A stretch of DNA of 64,000 nt from Rodentolepis nana (taxonomy: Eukaryota; Platyhelminthes; Cestoda; Cyclophyllidea; Hymenolepididae), in the NCBI GenBank assembly GCA_900617975.1, contig UZAE01012011.1:10166-74165 (forward strand), in the 5' to 3' direction. Of the stretch, positions 54,261 through 64,000 are shown piece by piece; the first letter of the stretch is position 1; each line of letters starts with the position of its first letter. The position numbers and the translations under genes were made by a program. Under the pieces are notes generated by a model, which made no database searches, had not been told where the DNA came from, and saw only the letters and a program-made list of their open reading frames with translations.

Positions 54261-57200
54261 ATGGAGGCGATTAAGAAAAAGATGCTTGCAATGAAGTTAG
54301 ATAAAGAAAATGCCATTGATCTGTAAGCTTACATTTACTTCCTTTAACCAGAAATTTTTAGTCTTGAAATCAATTTTTGATTTAATTAGTGAAAATGTCT
54401 TAGGTAGTCGTATTTTATCTATTTTCACATGATCTTTGTAACTAAATCCTAACAATCTTTCAAATCGGTTTAAAGTTCTATTAAAATCCATAGATTTTTA
54501 TCATAACCATTAGAAAAGATCATCTAAACTGTTCAACGTGAAAAATCAGTTGAAGTGATCTTATTCAATTGATTCCACCTCTTATTCCCATTACACGTTC
54601 CCACCTTTAATTATCAATATATCAAATGGACTCGATTCTTAGAGCTAAATAAATTCGCTTTGAACCAACAATAATTGATTGATTTAGCATAAAACCCGTT
54701 GAACTGAACATTTCACTTCATTCTATATTTTGATTATCTATATTTCAGTATTTTTGAAAGTTATAAATATTTGATTTATTTAATTTTGACGAGCTTTATT
54801 ATCTAGAACTTCCGTTTGGTAAAAATACAGAATTTAATTAAATCAAATAAATGAATGGTTTTTAAGAAGTAGCTCAAAAAATGAAATGGGTTTTCCTTCG
54901 GTTTCTGAGAGAGAAGAAGGAACATGGTCTCAGTTCGACATCTCCTACTAATGCTGTGTGGACACTTCCCCTTCAAATGTTAAGACAAAACTACTACCCG
55001 AAACATTTCAGTAGCAACAGCAAAACAATTTCACTGTTTTTAAATAATTTAAATTATGGATTTAATAAGTGCAATCACATTGCTCATTATTCAAATGCTA
55101 TCATTTGATATCTAAATATCGTGAAACGTTTTGACCTGTGATATAAGTTCAGAAGTAGTACGACTTTTTGTGTCACTCACTTGATTGTTTAAATTTAAAT
55201 TCATATGTCATCATCCCAAAGACAGTTCTTTAAGTGCAGTATTGCAAATTATTTAATGATAAGATAGTTTAAAATCATTTTCTTCTCTAAAGGGCCGATC
55301 AACTGGAGGAACAGATGAAAGAAAAGGAAATGGAAATGTCCAAGAAGGAAGAAGAAATGGCCGATGTTGTCAAGCGCTACCAAAGTCTCGAGGCTGAGAA
55401 AGAAGCTGCTGAATCGCAACTAACGGAGACTAATCAAAAACTTGAAGACACCGAGAAACGAGCACAAGAGGTGAGTTAATTCATTATTTATAGTAAGTGA
55501 ATGGGAAGTTGGTTATAATTAAATGAATAGGAGGGATGGGGGTCAAAAACAAGACGACAAAAATGGTAGTCAATTGAAAATCTGTTCCCATCCCTCCTTT
55601 CTATTTCGCGGTGCAGCACAGAAGGTACTCATCTACTTCGGTGTCCAGTCGCCCAAGACGTGGTGTTCACAGAACTTATAATTCACCACGGCTAGCACAA
55701 GTGTCCATACCACCACAAATAAACCCGCAAAGCCAGCACTGCTATCAATATTATCATCATCAACGGGATTCCCACAGATGGCACAACAATCAGAAATCCA
55801 ACGATAGTCTTCCACTCAGAATGTCATCTTCTTTTATCGACTTTTCTTCTAGCTCATCTTCATCAGTATATCAGTCTTCTACCCCCCAGCAACTTCGAAG
55901 ACAGAGAAGAAGCAGAAATAGACGTGGTTTTAAAAATAAACAGCGGCCAGTTAATTATGGCTGTGAATGTACATGTCAACATTGTGGAAAGCCTACAACT
56001 CCTACTGATGTTATGTTTATTAGCATGTATGATTTCAATACTCTTGGCTCTCGTCCAGAACCAGAAGGATGTGCAGCCAATCCCATACATCAAGAGGAGC
56101 ATGTCAGACCAACAAAGAAAAGTTATGTTCCCTACTCTGTCGACGAACCACTTTTTTCTGATTATGGTGATAAAAGTGATAGTGATGATGATTACGTCAT
56201 TGCTCGAAAGAAGCAGTCTATCAAAGACCAGAAAACAGCATTTGCCGAGGCATATTGCGCGTCAAAATTAAATTCCGGGACACTTATTCAGTTGGCAATT
56301 ATCGAAGCGGAGTTAAAGAATCTTGTTCATTCGTCACTGGATAAGGTAAAATAAATCTGGAGCATAAGCAGCTCGTCAAAAACCATCTATGAAAATAATT
56401 CCTGAAAAATCTTAATTATATACTTTAAATCATTTTAAATTGATTAAACAAGTATCAAAATGACCAGGACATATAACCTACACAATTTTAAGTTACATTT
56501 CCCTGTGAACTTTTTTTATTAGATACTCATACTAGAAGCATGTAAAATTGACGACATTGTAAATAAATAGTTATAAATATTTTTGATTCGGATAAATTAA
56601 TTTTAATTTTCTAATGTATTTCTATACTTATTTACTTCTGGAATAAATTACAACTTGTTTATAACTGTAGCGGGCGTATTGGGCTACTGGGTTATTGATA
56701 ATTTGCCTAAATCGAGGATGTCATCGGTCTCTGCTGATTCACTTCTGGAAACTCTTAAGAAAAAACTTTTGCAGTTCAAAACAAATGTTAATGCTCTTAA
56801 TTTAGAATATGAACGTAAACAGGAGCTCTTGAAAGAAGAACGAGATAAACGCGATAAGGTTTTATATCTTTTGACGTAATTGTTATTGCCAGTACAATCT
56901 AGCTAGTTAATATTTTATTTTACTTTTAGGCTGAGGCTGAAGTAGCTGCTCTTCAGAGGCGCATTCGACTTCTTGAGGATGATCTCGAGACCACCGAGAG
57001 TCGTCTTAACGACGCTACTATTAAGCTAGAGGAAGCTAGCAAAGCCGCTGATGAGAGTGAACGGTGGGTTATTACCTCTTTTCATATCTATTTTTGATGC
57101 ATTTTGCATGTTTCTCTGCATGTGTTTGCATTTTGCGCTATTCCAGTTTTCGACGTGCCTTGCAATCACGTCAGGTCACTGACGATAGTCGCATTGAAGA

Positions 57201-60189
57201 GTTGCAACAACGCATCCAGAAAACTGCCAAAGAGGCTACTGAAGCTGAACGTAAATATCAAGAGGTACTTTATGACACCATATTAACTTTTTCTTTTTTA
57301 TTCTTAATTCGAGTATAGTGGCTGCAAAGTGCTCGAGAACCGAACTGTTGCTGATGAGGAGCGTATCTCATCTTTGCAGGAACAGCTCAAAGAATTCACC
57401 TTCATGGCTGAGGATGCTGACAGAAAATATGATGAGGTAGATAGGGCCTGATTTCGCTACATGTATATTCACACGTTCAAGACGTGTTAATAATCCTTTA
57501 CTAATTTTGGGCGTTGCGTTTAGTCGTCCCTTAAACTTGCCATGTCTGAAGTCGATTTGGAGCGCGCGGAATCAAGACTTGAGGCTGCAGAAAGGTTACT
57601 CATGATATGCAAATTATACAGCCACTTTGCTTGACTTGTCATTTTCATGCCTTTTGCTACAGAAATACGCATGTGCATGTGTCTTTATTTGTTTTTATTT
57701 CCCATTGAATCGTGTCCAGGCTACCCAGAAATTGGCTACAGCTGAGGATGCCCTTTCGACAGCTGAAAAACGTGTCGAAGCTGCTGAGGAGTAAGTGTTT
57801 TATTTTCTCGGTGATTATTTACTCTATTTCAATGCTATTAATGATTAGTCGTTTTTCTCTTAGGCGAATCCGGTCTATGGAACATGCTTTGCGCGCAATT
57901 ACAACTAATCTGAAGACCATGGAACTCAGTGAATCCACGGTCAGTTTTCTTTGGATACCTGTCTTGTCTCTCAATTCATGAATAGGCCGATTACCAGTTT
58001 CATTTTGTTTTAGCTACTGGGATCTATTTGATAGCATGGCATGAGGAAATTTAGCTTGCAAGCACGATAGAATTATATCATTTAATATTGATAAATAATT
58101 AATTAGTGGTTTGATTGGCAATGCAGGAAAATTTTGGACCTTGAGGATGAACTTCGTATTGTTGGTAACAACATGAAGTCCCTTGAAATCTCCGAGCAGG
58201 AGGTATATTGTAGTAATTTAATTTGAGAATGACCTTGGGTTTACTTAATGGGTGTACTAATCAGCATTGCGTGTGAACTACAGGCCGCCCAAAGAGAAGA
58301 GGCCTATGAGGAGAATATTCGTGATCTTACTGAGCGACTCAAGGCTGTAAGAAGTTTCGCATCTCCCACTAACGCATGTTTTTTTTACTTTTATCGTTTA
58401 TCCCTCCTGCTGCATGTTGTCCGTGATTTGCTTGATTCTCGAACTCAATCAGGCTTCGAAACAAAAGCAAACCTATCAGGCTACTCTTGAGAAGTTGACT
58501 AAGCAACTGGCGGAGGTATGTGGATATCTATTAATGCTCTAAGGGTATGCTTGTTTGAAAGTTTGATTAGGAATACTTGGGGTATCTGGACGCTCATATT
58601 GTTGATCCTGTAAATCGGGAAGTGGCTTTGTTTGGAACTTTAGCTTTATGTTTTTGATCGACTTACAGATGCTAAAGAGGTTTTCTAAATTTGATATCCA
58701 CTCATCTGTGTACAGTTAAAACGTGTAATTTATGTTGTCGTTGGAGTTTTTAGGTAACGTTATGTTTTTTTGGGTTAAATATAAAACATTGTTCTCCGTA
58801 GGTAATGCTTTTTTGAAATTTTTCAAGTTTCTTACGAGCATTATTTTTATATCCCTGTGATTAACTCCAAGTTTGTGGAAATCGAAGAGAGATATACAAC
58901 TTTAGATGTTCTAATGTTAAATTGTTAGCGAAAATGATGTGTAGGACGTAGTCTTATCATAAAGTAATAATTGTTATACATTCAATATTCTGGAAAATTG
59001 CAGAATGGCCAATGCTGAAAAGCATATTGGTGGCAGTAATTATGAGTAGCACCGTTAATATATTGATTTTTCTTATAATAAATGGTTAATGCTTCAGTTG
59101 GCAGATAATTATAGTAAAGATTTCAAGCATGTGCTGATTTGTTGGAGGTCCTCTATGCATGAAGGATCGCTTCTCTTGCTGCATGTTCTGGTATCATGCA
59201 CCTGGATCCAACAAGTTCCTAGGATGTTTCTCTAAGTTCAGTTATTTGTATAGGCTGATGACCGTGCACAAGATGCCGAACGCCTTGTCCATACTCTTCA
59301 AGTCGAAGTAGACCGCCTGGAGGGTAAGCACAGTGTGTGGAGTAGGGCATGGGTCTGCTCACGATAATTCCTAATCCTAAATTAGTTGACTGATGGTGGT
59401 TACAAGTTTGTGTGCATGTATCCATTATATTGCATGTTTCTTTTCCCTCAAACCAACCACAACCAATTAAGGCTGAGAAGCGCACCGAACGAGCCGAGGA
59501 GGAGATGGCCAGAAGACAAGAAGAACTGATACGTCTTGAAGGTATGAAATGCTCGAAAATGTCTTATTTCTGCTTAATAATGCACCTAGTTCCTCCTATT
59601 TAACTTCAAAATAAGTGAGAATTTGTCGACTCAAAGTTCAAAGTTTAGGTGTGATATAAATAAAAATTCGGTTCATATTGTAAGCGAATTTTGATTTTTT
59701 CTTGATAGCTGAATTGGATGCGGAGAAGACACTAAATGCAAGTCTTCGCGAGGATATGGAAAACATTGTGGCGGAACTGCAGAATCTCTAAAGTGGCGTC
59801 TTGCCACGTATTCCCTAATTTCTTTGATTTCCGGTTTTTTCGTCTATCCAACGCGCTTCCCAGTTTTTTCGTTTGCTTGGAAAATTTACAATCGCATGTG
59901 TCCTTGTTTATTTTTCCCCTTGTTTTCTTCGAAATTCACCCCCTCCCATCACACACTGTCCCCTGTTTTGATAATTAGTATCGATAATGAAGAGATTTGA
60001 ATTGGCATGAGCATGGCCTTGTTTGAAAATAGATAGTAGTAGTGGGAATGGCTTTTGCATGAACTTGTAACTATTAGGTCTAATTGGGTTCTCTTTATAC
60101 GAACAGACGATCTGGTTAACGAGAAGGAGAGGTACAAGACTCTTGCAGAGGAATTGGAGCAAACTTTCGCAGAACTTACTGGGAACTAG
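54261..60189 (+). CDS. TPM: Tropomyosin gene with extensive alternative exons
   Basis: Encodes the coiled-coil actin-binding dimer of muscle and cytoskeleton. Exons: 1a 54261-54322, 2 55293-55470, 1b 56718-56858 (alternative start), 3 56930-57063, 4a 57147-57264, 4b 57319-57436, 5a 57524-57594, 5b 57720-57790, 6a 57864-57939, 6b 58127-58202, 7a 58284-58346, 7b 58453-58515, 8a 59254-59323, 8b 59472-59541, 9a 59709-59791, 9b 60107-60189. One member of each pair gives exactly 284 residues, the canonical length, starting [20 protein letters not shown] and ending FAELTGN with 9b. Exons 3-8 have the vertebrate tropomyosin exon lengths (134, 118, 71, 76, 63 and 70 nt). Starting at 1b gives a 251-residue short form. 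The a and b members of each pair share length and phase. Confidence 0.96.
55617..56345 (+). CDS. TPM: 729-nt in-frame cassette inside the tropomyosin gene
   Basis: Lies between tropomyosin exon 2 and exon 1b. A good acceptor (pyrimidine-rich, TTTCGCGGTGCAG) precedes it and the donor AAG/GTAAAA follows; both ends are phase 0, so it joins exon 2 (phase 0) and exon 3 (phase 0) without changing frame. It encodes 243 residues: a basic Ser/Arg/His/Gln-rich first half ([22 protein letters not shown]), a Cys/His motif [11 protein letters not shown], an acidic stretch ([13 protein letters not shown]) and a helical C-terminal end ([20 protein letters not shown]). This is not tropomyosin-like. It could be an alternative N-terminal or internal domain of an atypical isoform, or a nested gene spliced separately; internal ATGs exist (for example in PLRMSSSF). 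Coding potential is clear from the long open frame; its splicing to tropomyosin is inferred. Confidence 0.6.
56718..56858 (+). CDS. TPM: Tropomyosin alternative first exon 1b
   Basis: 47 codons starting [20 protein letters not shown], ending KEERDKRDK at a phase-0 donor (AAG/GTTTTA). It replaces exons 1a and 2 to make a short non-muscle-type tropomyosin, as exon 1b does in vertebrate genes. Being internal, it implies a second promoter upstream of 56718; none could be pinpointed. Confidence 0.85.
57147..57436 (+). CDS. TPM: Tropomyosin mutually exclusive pair 4a/4b
   Basis: 4a 57147-57264 and 4b 57319-57436, both 118 nt, both entering in phase 2 and leaving in phase 0. Using both, or neither, breaks the frame. 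4b ([20 protein letters not shown]) is closest to the usual sequence; 4a ([20 protein letters not shown]) is diverged. Only 54 nt separate them, which may be too short to splice and so enforce exclusivity (inference). Confidence 0.9.
57524..57790 (+). CDS. TPM: Tropomyosin mutually exclusive pair 5a/5b
   Basis: 5a 57524-57594 ([20 protein letters not shown]) and 5b 57720-57790 ([20 protein letters not shown]), both 71 nt, entry phase 0, exit phase 2. They are equivalent in position to vertebrate exon 5 (71 nt). Confidence 0.9.
57864..58202 (+). CDS. TPM: Tropomyosin mutually exclusive pair 6a/6b
   Basis: 6a 57864-57939 ([20 protein letters not shown]) and 6b 58127-58202 ([20 protein letters not shown]), both 76 nt, entry phase 2, exit phase 0. 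This corresponds to the vertebrate 6a/6b choice, where exon 6 is also 76 nt. Confidence 0.9.
58284..58515 (+). CDS. TPM: Tropomyosin alternative pair 7a/7b
   Basis: 7a 58284-58346 ([20 protein letters not shown]) and 7b 58453-58515 ([20 protein letters not shown]), both 63 nt and phase 0 at both ends. Both could be included without a frameshift, but that would add 21 residues and disturb the actin-binding periodicity, so exclusive use is likely. Confidence 0.85.
59254..59541 (+). CDS. TPM: Tropomyosin mutually exclusive pair 8a/8b
   Basis: 8a 59254-59323 ([20 protein letters not shown]) and 8b 59472-59541 ([20 protein letters not shown]), both 70 nt, entry phase 0, exit phase 1. Joining both would shift frame. 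Confidence 0.9.
59709..60189 (+). CDS. TPM: Tropomyosin alternative terminal exons 9a/9b
   Basis: 9a 59709-59791 ends NIVAELQNL; 9b 60107-60189 ends [10 protein letters not shown], the usual muscle-type C-terminus. Both are 83 nt including stop and enter in phase 1. The C-terminal exon sets head-to-tail overlap and troponin contact in known tropomyosins, so the isoforms should differ in filament behaviour. Confidence 0.88.
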
Positions 60190-61080
60190 GTGTTGGCAAC
60201 ATTTCAATTTTCATCTGCTCGCCACCCCCCCTTTATTCATTTAGCAGATTTGATTTTCGATTACTTATCTTCTCAATTCTAATTTATCAATCTCTTTCCT
60301 CTTGTTGGCTTTCTCTGTTTCCTTTTTCGACGAGTCATATTTCGTCACTGTGAATTTATGAATCACTAAAACGAATTATTCCGTAGCATTATGCCTTTTC
60401 TTTTATTGTTTACGATAGAGTTGTGTAGCATAGTGCGAATGTTATTAAATTAGTACTGCGAATTGACCCACAAATTAAGTTAAATCACGTTGCTGTTTGC
60501 AAGGCAATTAAAGCCTGGAAAGGCCACTTGCTCAGGTAGAATTAGTTTGCTTTATCCTTTCGCTCGACCTGGCGATCCAAATGCAAGTTAACACTCATGA
60601 TCCGAATTTTTCTGGAAAGGCGAGAACTTATTTAGGCTAAATTAAGGCAACTTAGTAGATAATAAAATAAATTTGTACCTCCACATGACTAAGGCCACAC
60701 AAATTGTGGGCATTGGAGCGAGTCTAGCCTTAGCACAGTCCCGTCAGAGTATCCCATATTTCAACCAACTTATGAAAAAATCAGAATAGTTCCATGATTT
60801 CAATAAGGTTTGATTTCTTTTTCATTAATTTGAAATCACAAGTACCATAAAGAAATGTTTCGCTAAGGAGGGAGGAAGTCACATTTAATGGAAATTAATA
60901 AATAAGCAAGCCGAAGAAACTGGATAATAATTGTGAAGCGTGATTACACTTGTTTAAAATTTGTAGGTTAACATTCTACTGAGAATAACATAAGTAGTAG
61001 ACTCGTGTGAAATACAAATAAATAGAAACAGAGAAGTAGGAATGATGAAGAGAAGAGCTGAAAAGCGAGGAAAGCTGCAA
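60190..61080. other. Convergent 3' flanks of tropomyosin and the NSF-like gene
   Basis: 0.9 kb with AATAAA-type hexamers near 60665 on the + strand. No coding exon recognised. Confidence 0.5.
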
Positions 61081-62594
61081 CTAAACGAGGTTGTCATCTT
61101 CCAATTTGGATAGGAAAGATGCAACGCGAAAATCGGGTTCCATCTAAAAAACAAAAGGAAATACCTAGAAAATCGGCATAATACTCTGGAGCATGGCAAA
61201 ACTTATAGCTGACCTGTGTAATGAGATCCAATAGATCAATAAGATGCTTGATCCCGACACAGAGATTGAAAGTGGGGTCGTTTTGTCTGTAAAAAAGGAA
61301 ATAAATGATAAAACAGCTTTCGCAAAGTCAAATAAACATTAGCCCAGAGAAAACCACTTAAAAGGGAATATAGTCTCAAGACCTAGAAGTAAGGTCTTAA
61401 ATGAAATGTGCATAATAAACTTTTGAACTGATTGGCGGCGGATTCTTAACCACAAGGAGCAAACTCAAGCCAAGTCCGAGGTCGCAAAGCATTATTAACT
61501 GAGATTAACAACTGCCCTCATCTTAGGGAATAAGCAGATGGTCAGTTTCCAATCGCAAACGAAAAGCTATCTCTATCGAGATTACAATCAAAAGGAAATA
61601 CTGATAATCAATTCTATATCTAATTAGCCATCCAACAAATTATTACCCGCGGCAAGCTAATGACTCAAATTAACCAGCACTTACTTTCGATGAATGAGGT
61701 TCTGTTCGATAGCACGAACTTCTTGTGTTGTCAAGCGCTGATCCATTTCCAGAGCAGCCACGATATGTGCAGGAGTTGACATCATTGCAACGTGGAGATG
61801 CCAAGAGAAGGATCTGGTCAACTGTTGGTCTTCCATCGCCTCTCGAGCACTTGTTGTGGCAAGTACCAACATCTTTCGACCCTAGGCCACACAAACAATA
61901 AGCTAGGTAAAAATAGGATGAAGGGGGAATGCAAGAAATCAGCGAATAGCACTTTATCAAATGATGAAAGATATGCACTCAAGAGGCCTATTCAATAAGT
62001 TAATTAGATATGGATAAAAGTTAGCAACCATATAATTAGTAACATGTAATTTCTTAAATCAATGTGAGTTTTGCTAATTGCAAGGAATTAATAATTAATT
62101 TATTAAATCGCGACATAAGCTATTCATTTATGGCACTTGTTTAATAGCATTGAGGGCTTTTGCACAAACAGCACTGTATTGCCACGTGGCATGGGGATTA
62201 CTGCTGTCAATATGAGTGAATGATCACAGTAGGCAAGTGCAATAAAAGTGAAATTAGGTAACTAGATGTGCATCAGATAGCCCTATGGGAAAAATACTTT
62301 CGAGGAGCTTGAAGATTCATTTAATTTATGCACAGCTGATGCAAACATTAAATGAATTCAGTTAGAATAAGGGTAATTTATTTAGCCCTCAGAGAAAGGA
62401 TGGGTAAATGAATATAGCTAACATATGAGAGATGAACAAGGACTTACAGCTGGGAGGGGTTGAGAGAGGAGATCTTTGATGGCCTGAACCATATAATTAG
62501 AGTAGCGCGGACCTACGGGATTGTACTCAATCAAGCCCTCCAGATTGTCTACAATCACAACACTCATTGGCGACTTGGCTGCATCATCAAATAT
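61081..62594 (-). CDS. NSF: NSF-like AAA+ ATPase, 3' part (D2 domain and C-terminus)
   Basis: Four exons with consistent phases: 62448-62594, 61685-61881, 61214-61286 and 61081-61143 (159 residues to the stop). NSF disassembles SNARE complexes after membrane fusion. The visible part covers the end of the D2 ATPase domain: IFDDAAKSPMSVVIVDNLEG, GPRYSNYMVQAIKDLL, then GRKMLVLATTSARE (sensor region) and the C-terminal helical part ending MEPDFRVASFLSKLEDDNLV, equivalent to the human MDPEYRVRKFLALL end. The Walker B acidic pair usually read VVDD is VVDN-like here (VIVDN). The 5' exons (N domain, D1, Walker A of D2) lie upstream, beyond the window or not recognised in the last 1.4 kb. The 62448 exon starts in phase 0. 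Confidence 0.9.
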
Positions 62595-64000
62595 CTGGCG
62601 AAAGAAAGGAAATAATAAAAATAAAATAAACTGCGACATTAAAATCATCTCAAATTAAAAGTAACATCCAATCCTATTCAATGCCTCACAGAGCTCAAAG
62701 CCTCTCAACATTAAAATGAAAGATGGAATAGCCATAAAGCGTAACTGGCACTCAATCGACACAAAAGTACATTATAACACAAATATGACAAATAATTAAG
62801 CAACATTTCCACTCTCTCTCTCTCTCTCCCTCATTGGTGATAGGAGACAAAACATTCCCCAATTGCCTGAACGAGCATGCACAAACAAAGATTAGACCCC
62901 ACTACTACCATTACTATGATCATCTACCTCTTCTTGGCGGTAAAAAAGTTTAAATACGTCGAGGTGGTATGACTAGCCGCGGAAATAAACCAGCAGGCAC
63001 ACAAATTCTAAATGTTATGGGAACCCTCTCAATCGTACACCCGAGAGTTAAATATATTTAAACATTGCAAAATAATCTCTACTTCTAGTGAAGACAATAA
63101 TAAATTTTTCAACTCTCCTCTATTCATAGCAAGTTGGTCTGGATTACGGCTTCTCTCATGCAGATATTCTCCCAAGATTGAAACGTAAACTCCATTTGGC
63201 ACTGTCATGAGAAATAACAATAGAGGTCCTACAAAATCCCTTCCATGGAAAAAGCATGGCTTCTATTTTTCCTCAAGAATGCTAAAGCATACACTTACTT
63301 AATTAATTTGAAATTGTGTACTACTATCTCCACTGTCTTAGAGGAAAGAAATGTACTCACCCATTATTTCTTAACTGATACTGGACACAATTTTTTTCAG
63401 ATAGGCTGAAAAACTGGTACATTTAAGGCATACAAAGTGTACCGCGGATATAGACCTCTAATTGGACATAGCGTGCTGATGCTATTGCATTCAAACGGGG
63501 AAATGGGAAAAGGGGAATTTTCATGCAGGAAGGGGACGGTGAGGTGAGAACTAGGAATGCTCAACTACGATTGGTCATGAGGGATTGATTCTAAGTTAGC
63601 ATTGCCTGATTGCCGCCGTTGCTGCGAGCTAAATCTGAGTTTGCTTCTTCTGCCAGATGGACAAACGAACCTTACAACGCACTTCTGCAACGGAAAGCAA
63701 AAAATCCCTAAAAACAACTGTGGCCTTCTACTAATAAGATCTTAACAAGGTGAGACAAGTTGGTCAAATTGTGTAAAGGAGGTGAACCAAGGCAATGAAA
63801 ACGATTATACAAATAAATCCGAATTTGACTAATCTTACAGCATCTAATATATTAAAAATAAATCTAATCAGAGCAAAAATAATTACTTAGATCCAGGATA
63901 TTTAAGAATTTAAGTCTTTAACATAATATGATATGAAGTATTTATCACAGCAAACGAGAAGAGAAAGAACATTTAGACTATTGGATTAGCTGATGAAATC
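62595..64000. other. Upstream intronic or flanking sequence of the NSF-like gene
   Basis: 1.4 kb with no exon I can assign to NSF. Contains a CT microsatellite at about 62812-62830. A small minus-strand frame near 63600-63700 lies next to plausible splice sites but does not match NSF well. Most likely intron. Confidence 0.45.
62812..62830 (+). repeat. (CT)n microsatellite
   Basis: Short run of CT dinucleotides seen directly. Confidence 0.85.

Noticed and set aside
63590..63710. Possible NSF exon upstream of 62594
   Set aside because: Plausible splice sites but no convincing alignment to NSF, and no Walker A motif found.
1..64000. tRNA, rRNA or CRISPR arrays
   Set aside because: Looked for tRNA-like cloverleaf boxes, rRNA-like blocks and spaced direct repeats; none seen. 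Bacterial features would not be expected in this eukaryotic sequence.

Overview
The window is eukaryotic nuclear DNA, most likely from a parasitic flatworm and probably a tapeworm. This is inferred from gene architecture, not from a database search. The evidence is intron-rich genes with GT-AG splice sites, runs of 5'-proximal introns of only 32-42 nt, metazoan gene families, AT-rich intergenic DNA and several short interspersed repeat families.

Layout. (1) 2.4-13.4 kb, + strand: a LAMMER/CLK-type splicing-factor kinase with SR-type N-terminal exons, one very large low-complexity exon, a full kinase domain, a pair of mutually exclusive substrate-lobe exons and an optional alternative C-terminal exon. 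(2) 14.3-16.4 kb, - strand: a complete but very divergent alpha-tubulin with a 73-residue tail. (3) 19.7-21.6 kb, - strand: an OVCA2/FSH1-type serine hydrolase with 12-nt and 23-nt exons. (4) 23.6-28.2 kb, - strand: V-ATPase subunit H, 12 exons, all phases consistent. (5) 28.9-46.1 kb: five single-exon genes of unknown function (three on -, two on +) forming a local cluster of related helical-repeat proteins. (6) 42-54 kb: repeat-rich DNA with a perfect 894-bp inverted repeat around the last of those genes. (7) 54.3-60.2 kb, + strand: a complete tropomyosin gene with two alternative starts, five tandem pairs of equal-length alternative exons and two alternative last exons. Its second intron carries a 729-bp open cassette in frame with the flanking exons. 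(8) 61.1-62.6 kb, - strand: the 3' part of an NSF-like AAA+ ATPase; the 5' part lies beyond the window.

How the genes relate. The conserved genes (kinase, tubulin, hydrolase, V-ATPase H, tropomyosin, NSF) are unrelated housekeeping or muscle functions, as expected of a eukaryotic chromosome. The strongest candidates for something new are the five-gene helical-repeat cluster (no family recognised), the tropomyosin exon array with its cassette, the kinase mutually exclusive exons, the tubulin with Gln at the catalytic Glu position, and the perfect inverted repeat. Exon boundaries come from reading splice sites and checking that every junction keeps frame; none is confirmed by transcripts.
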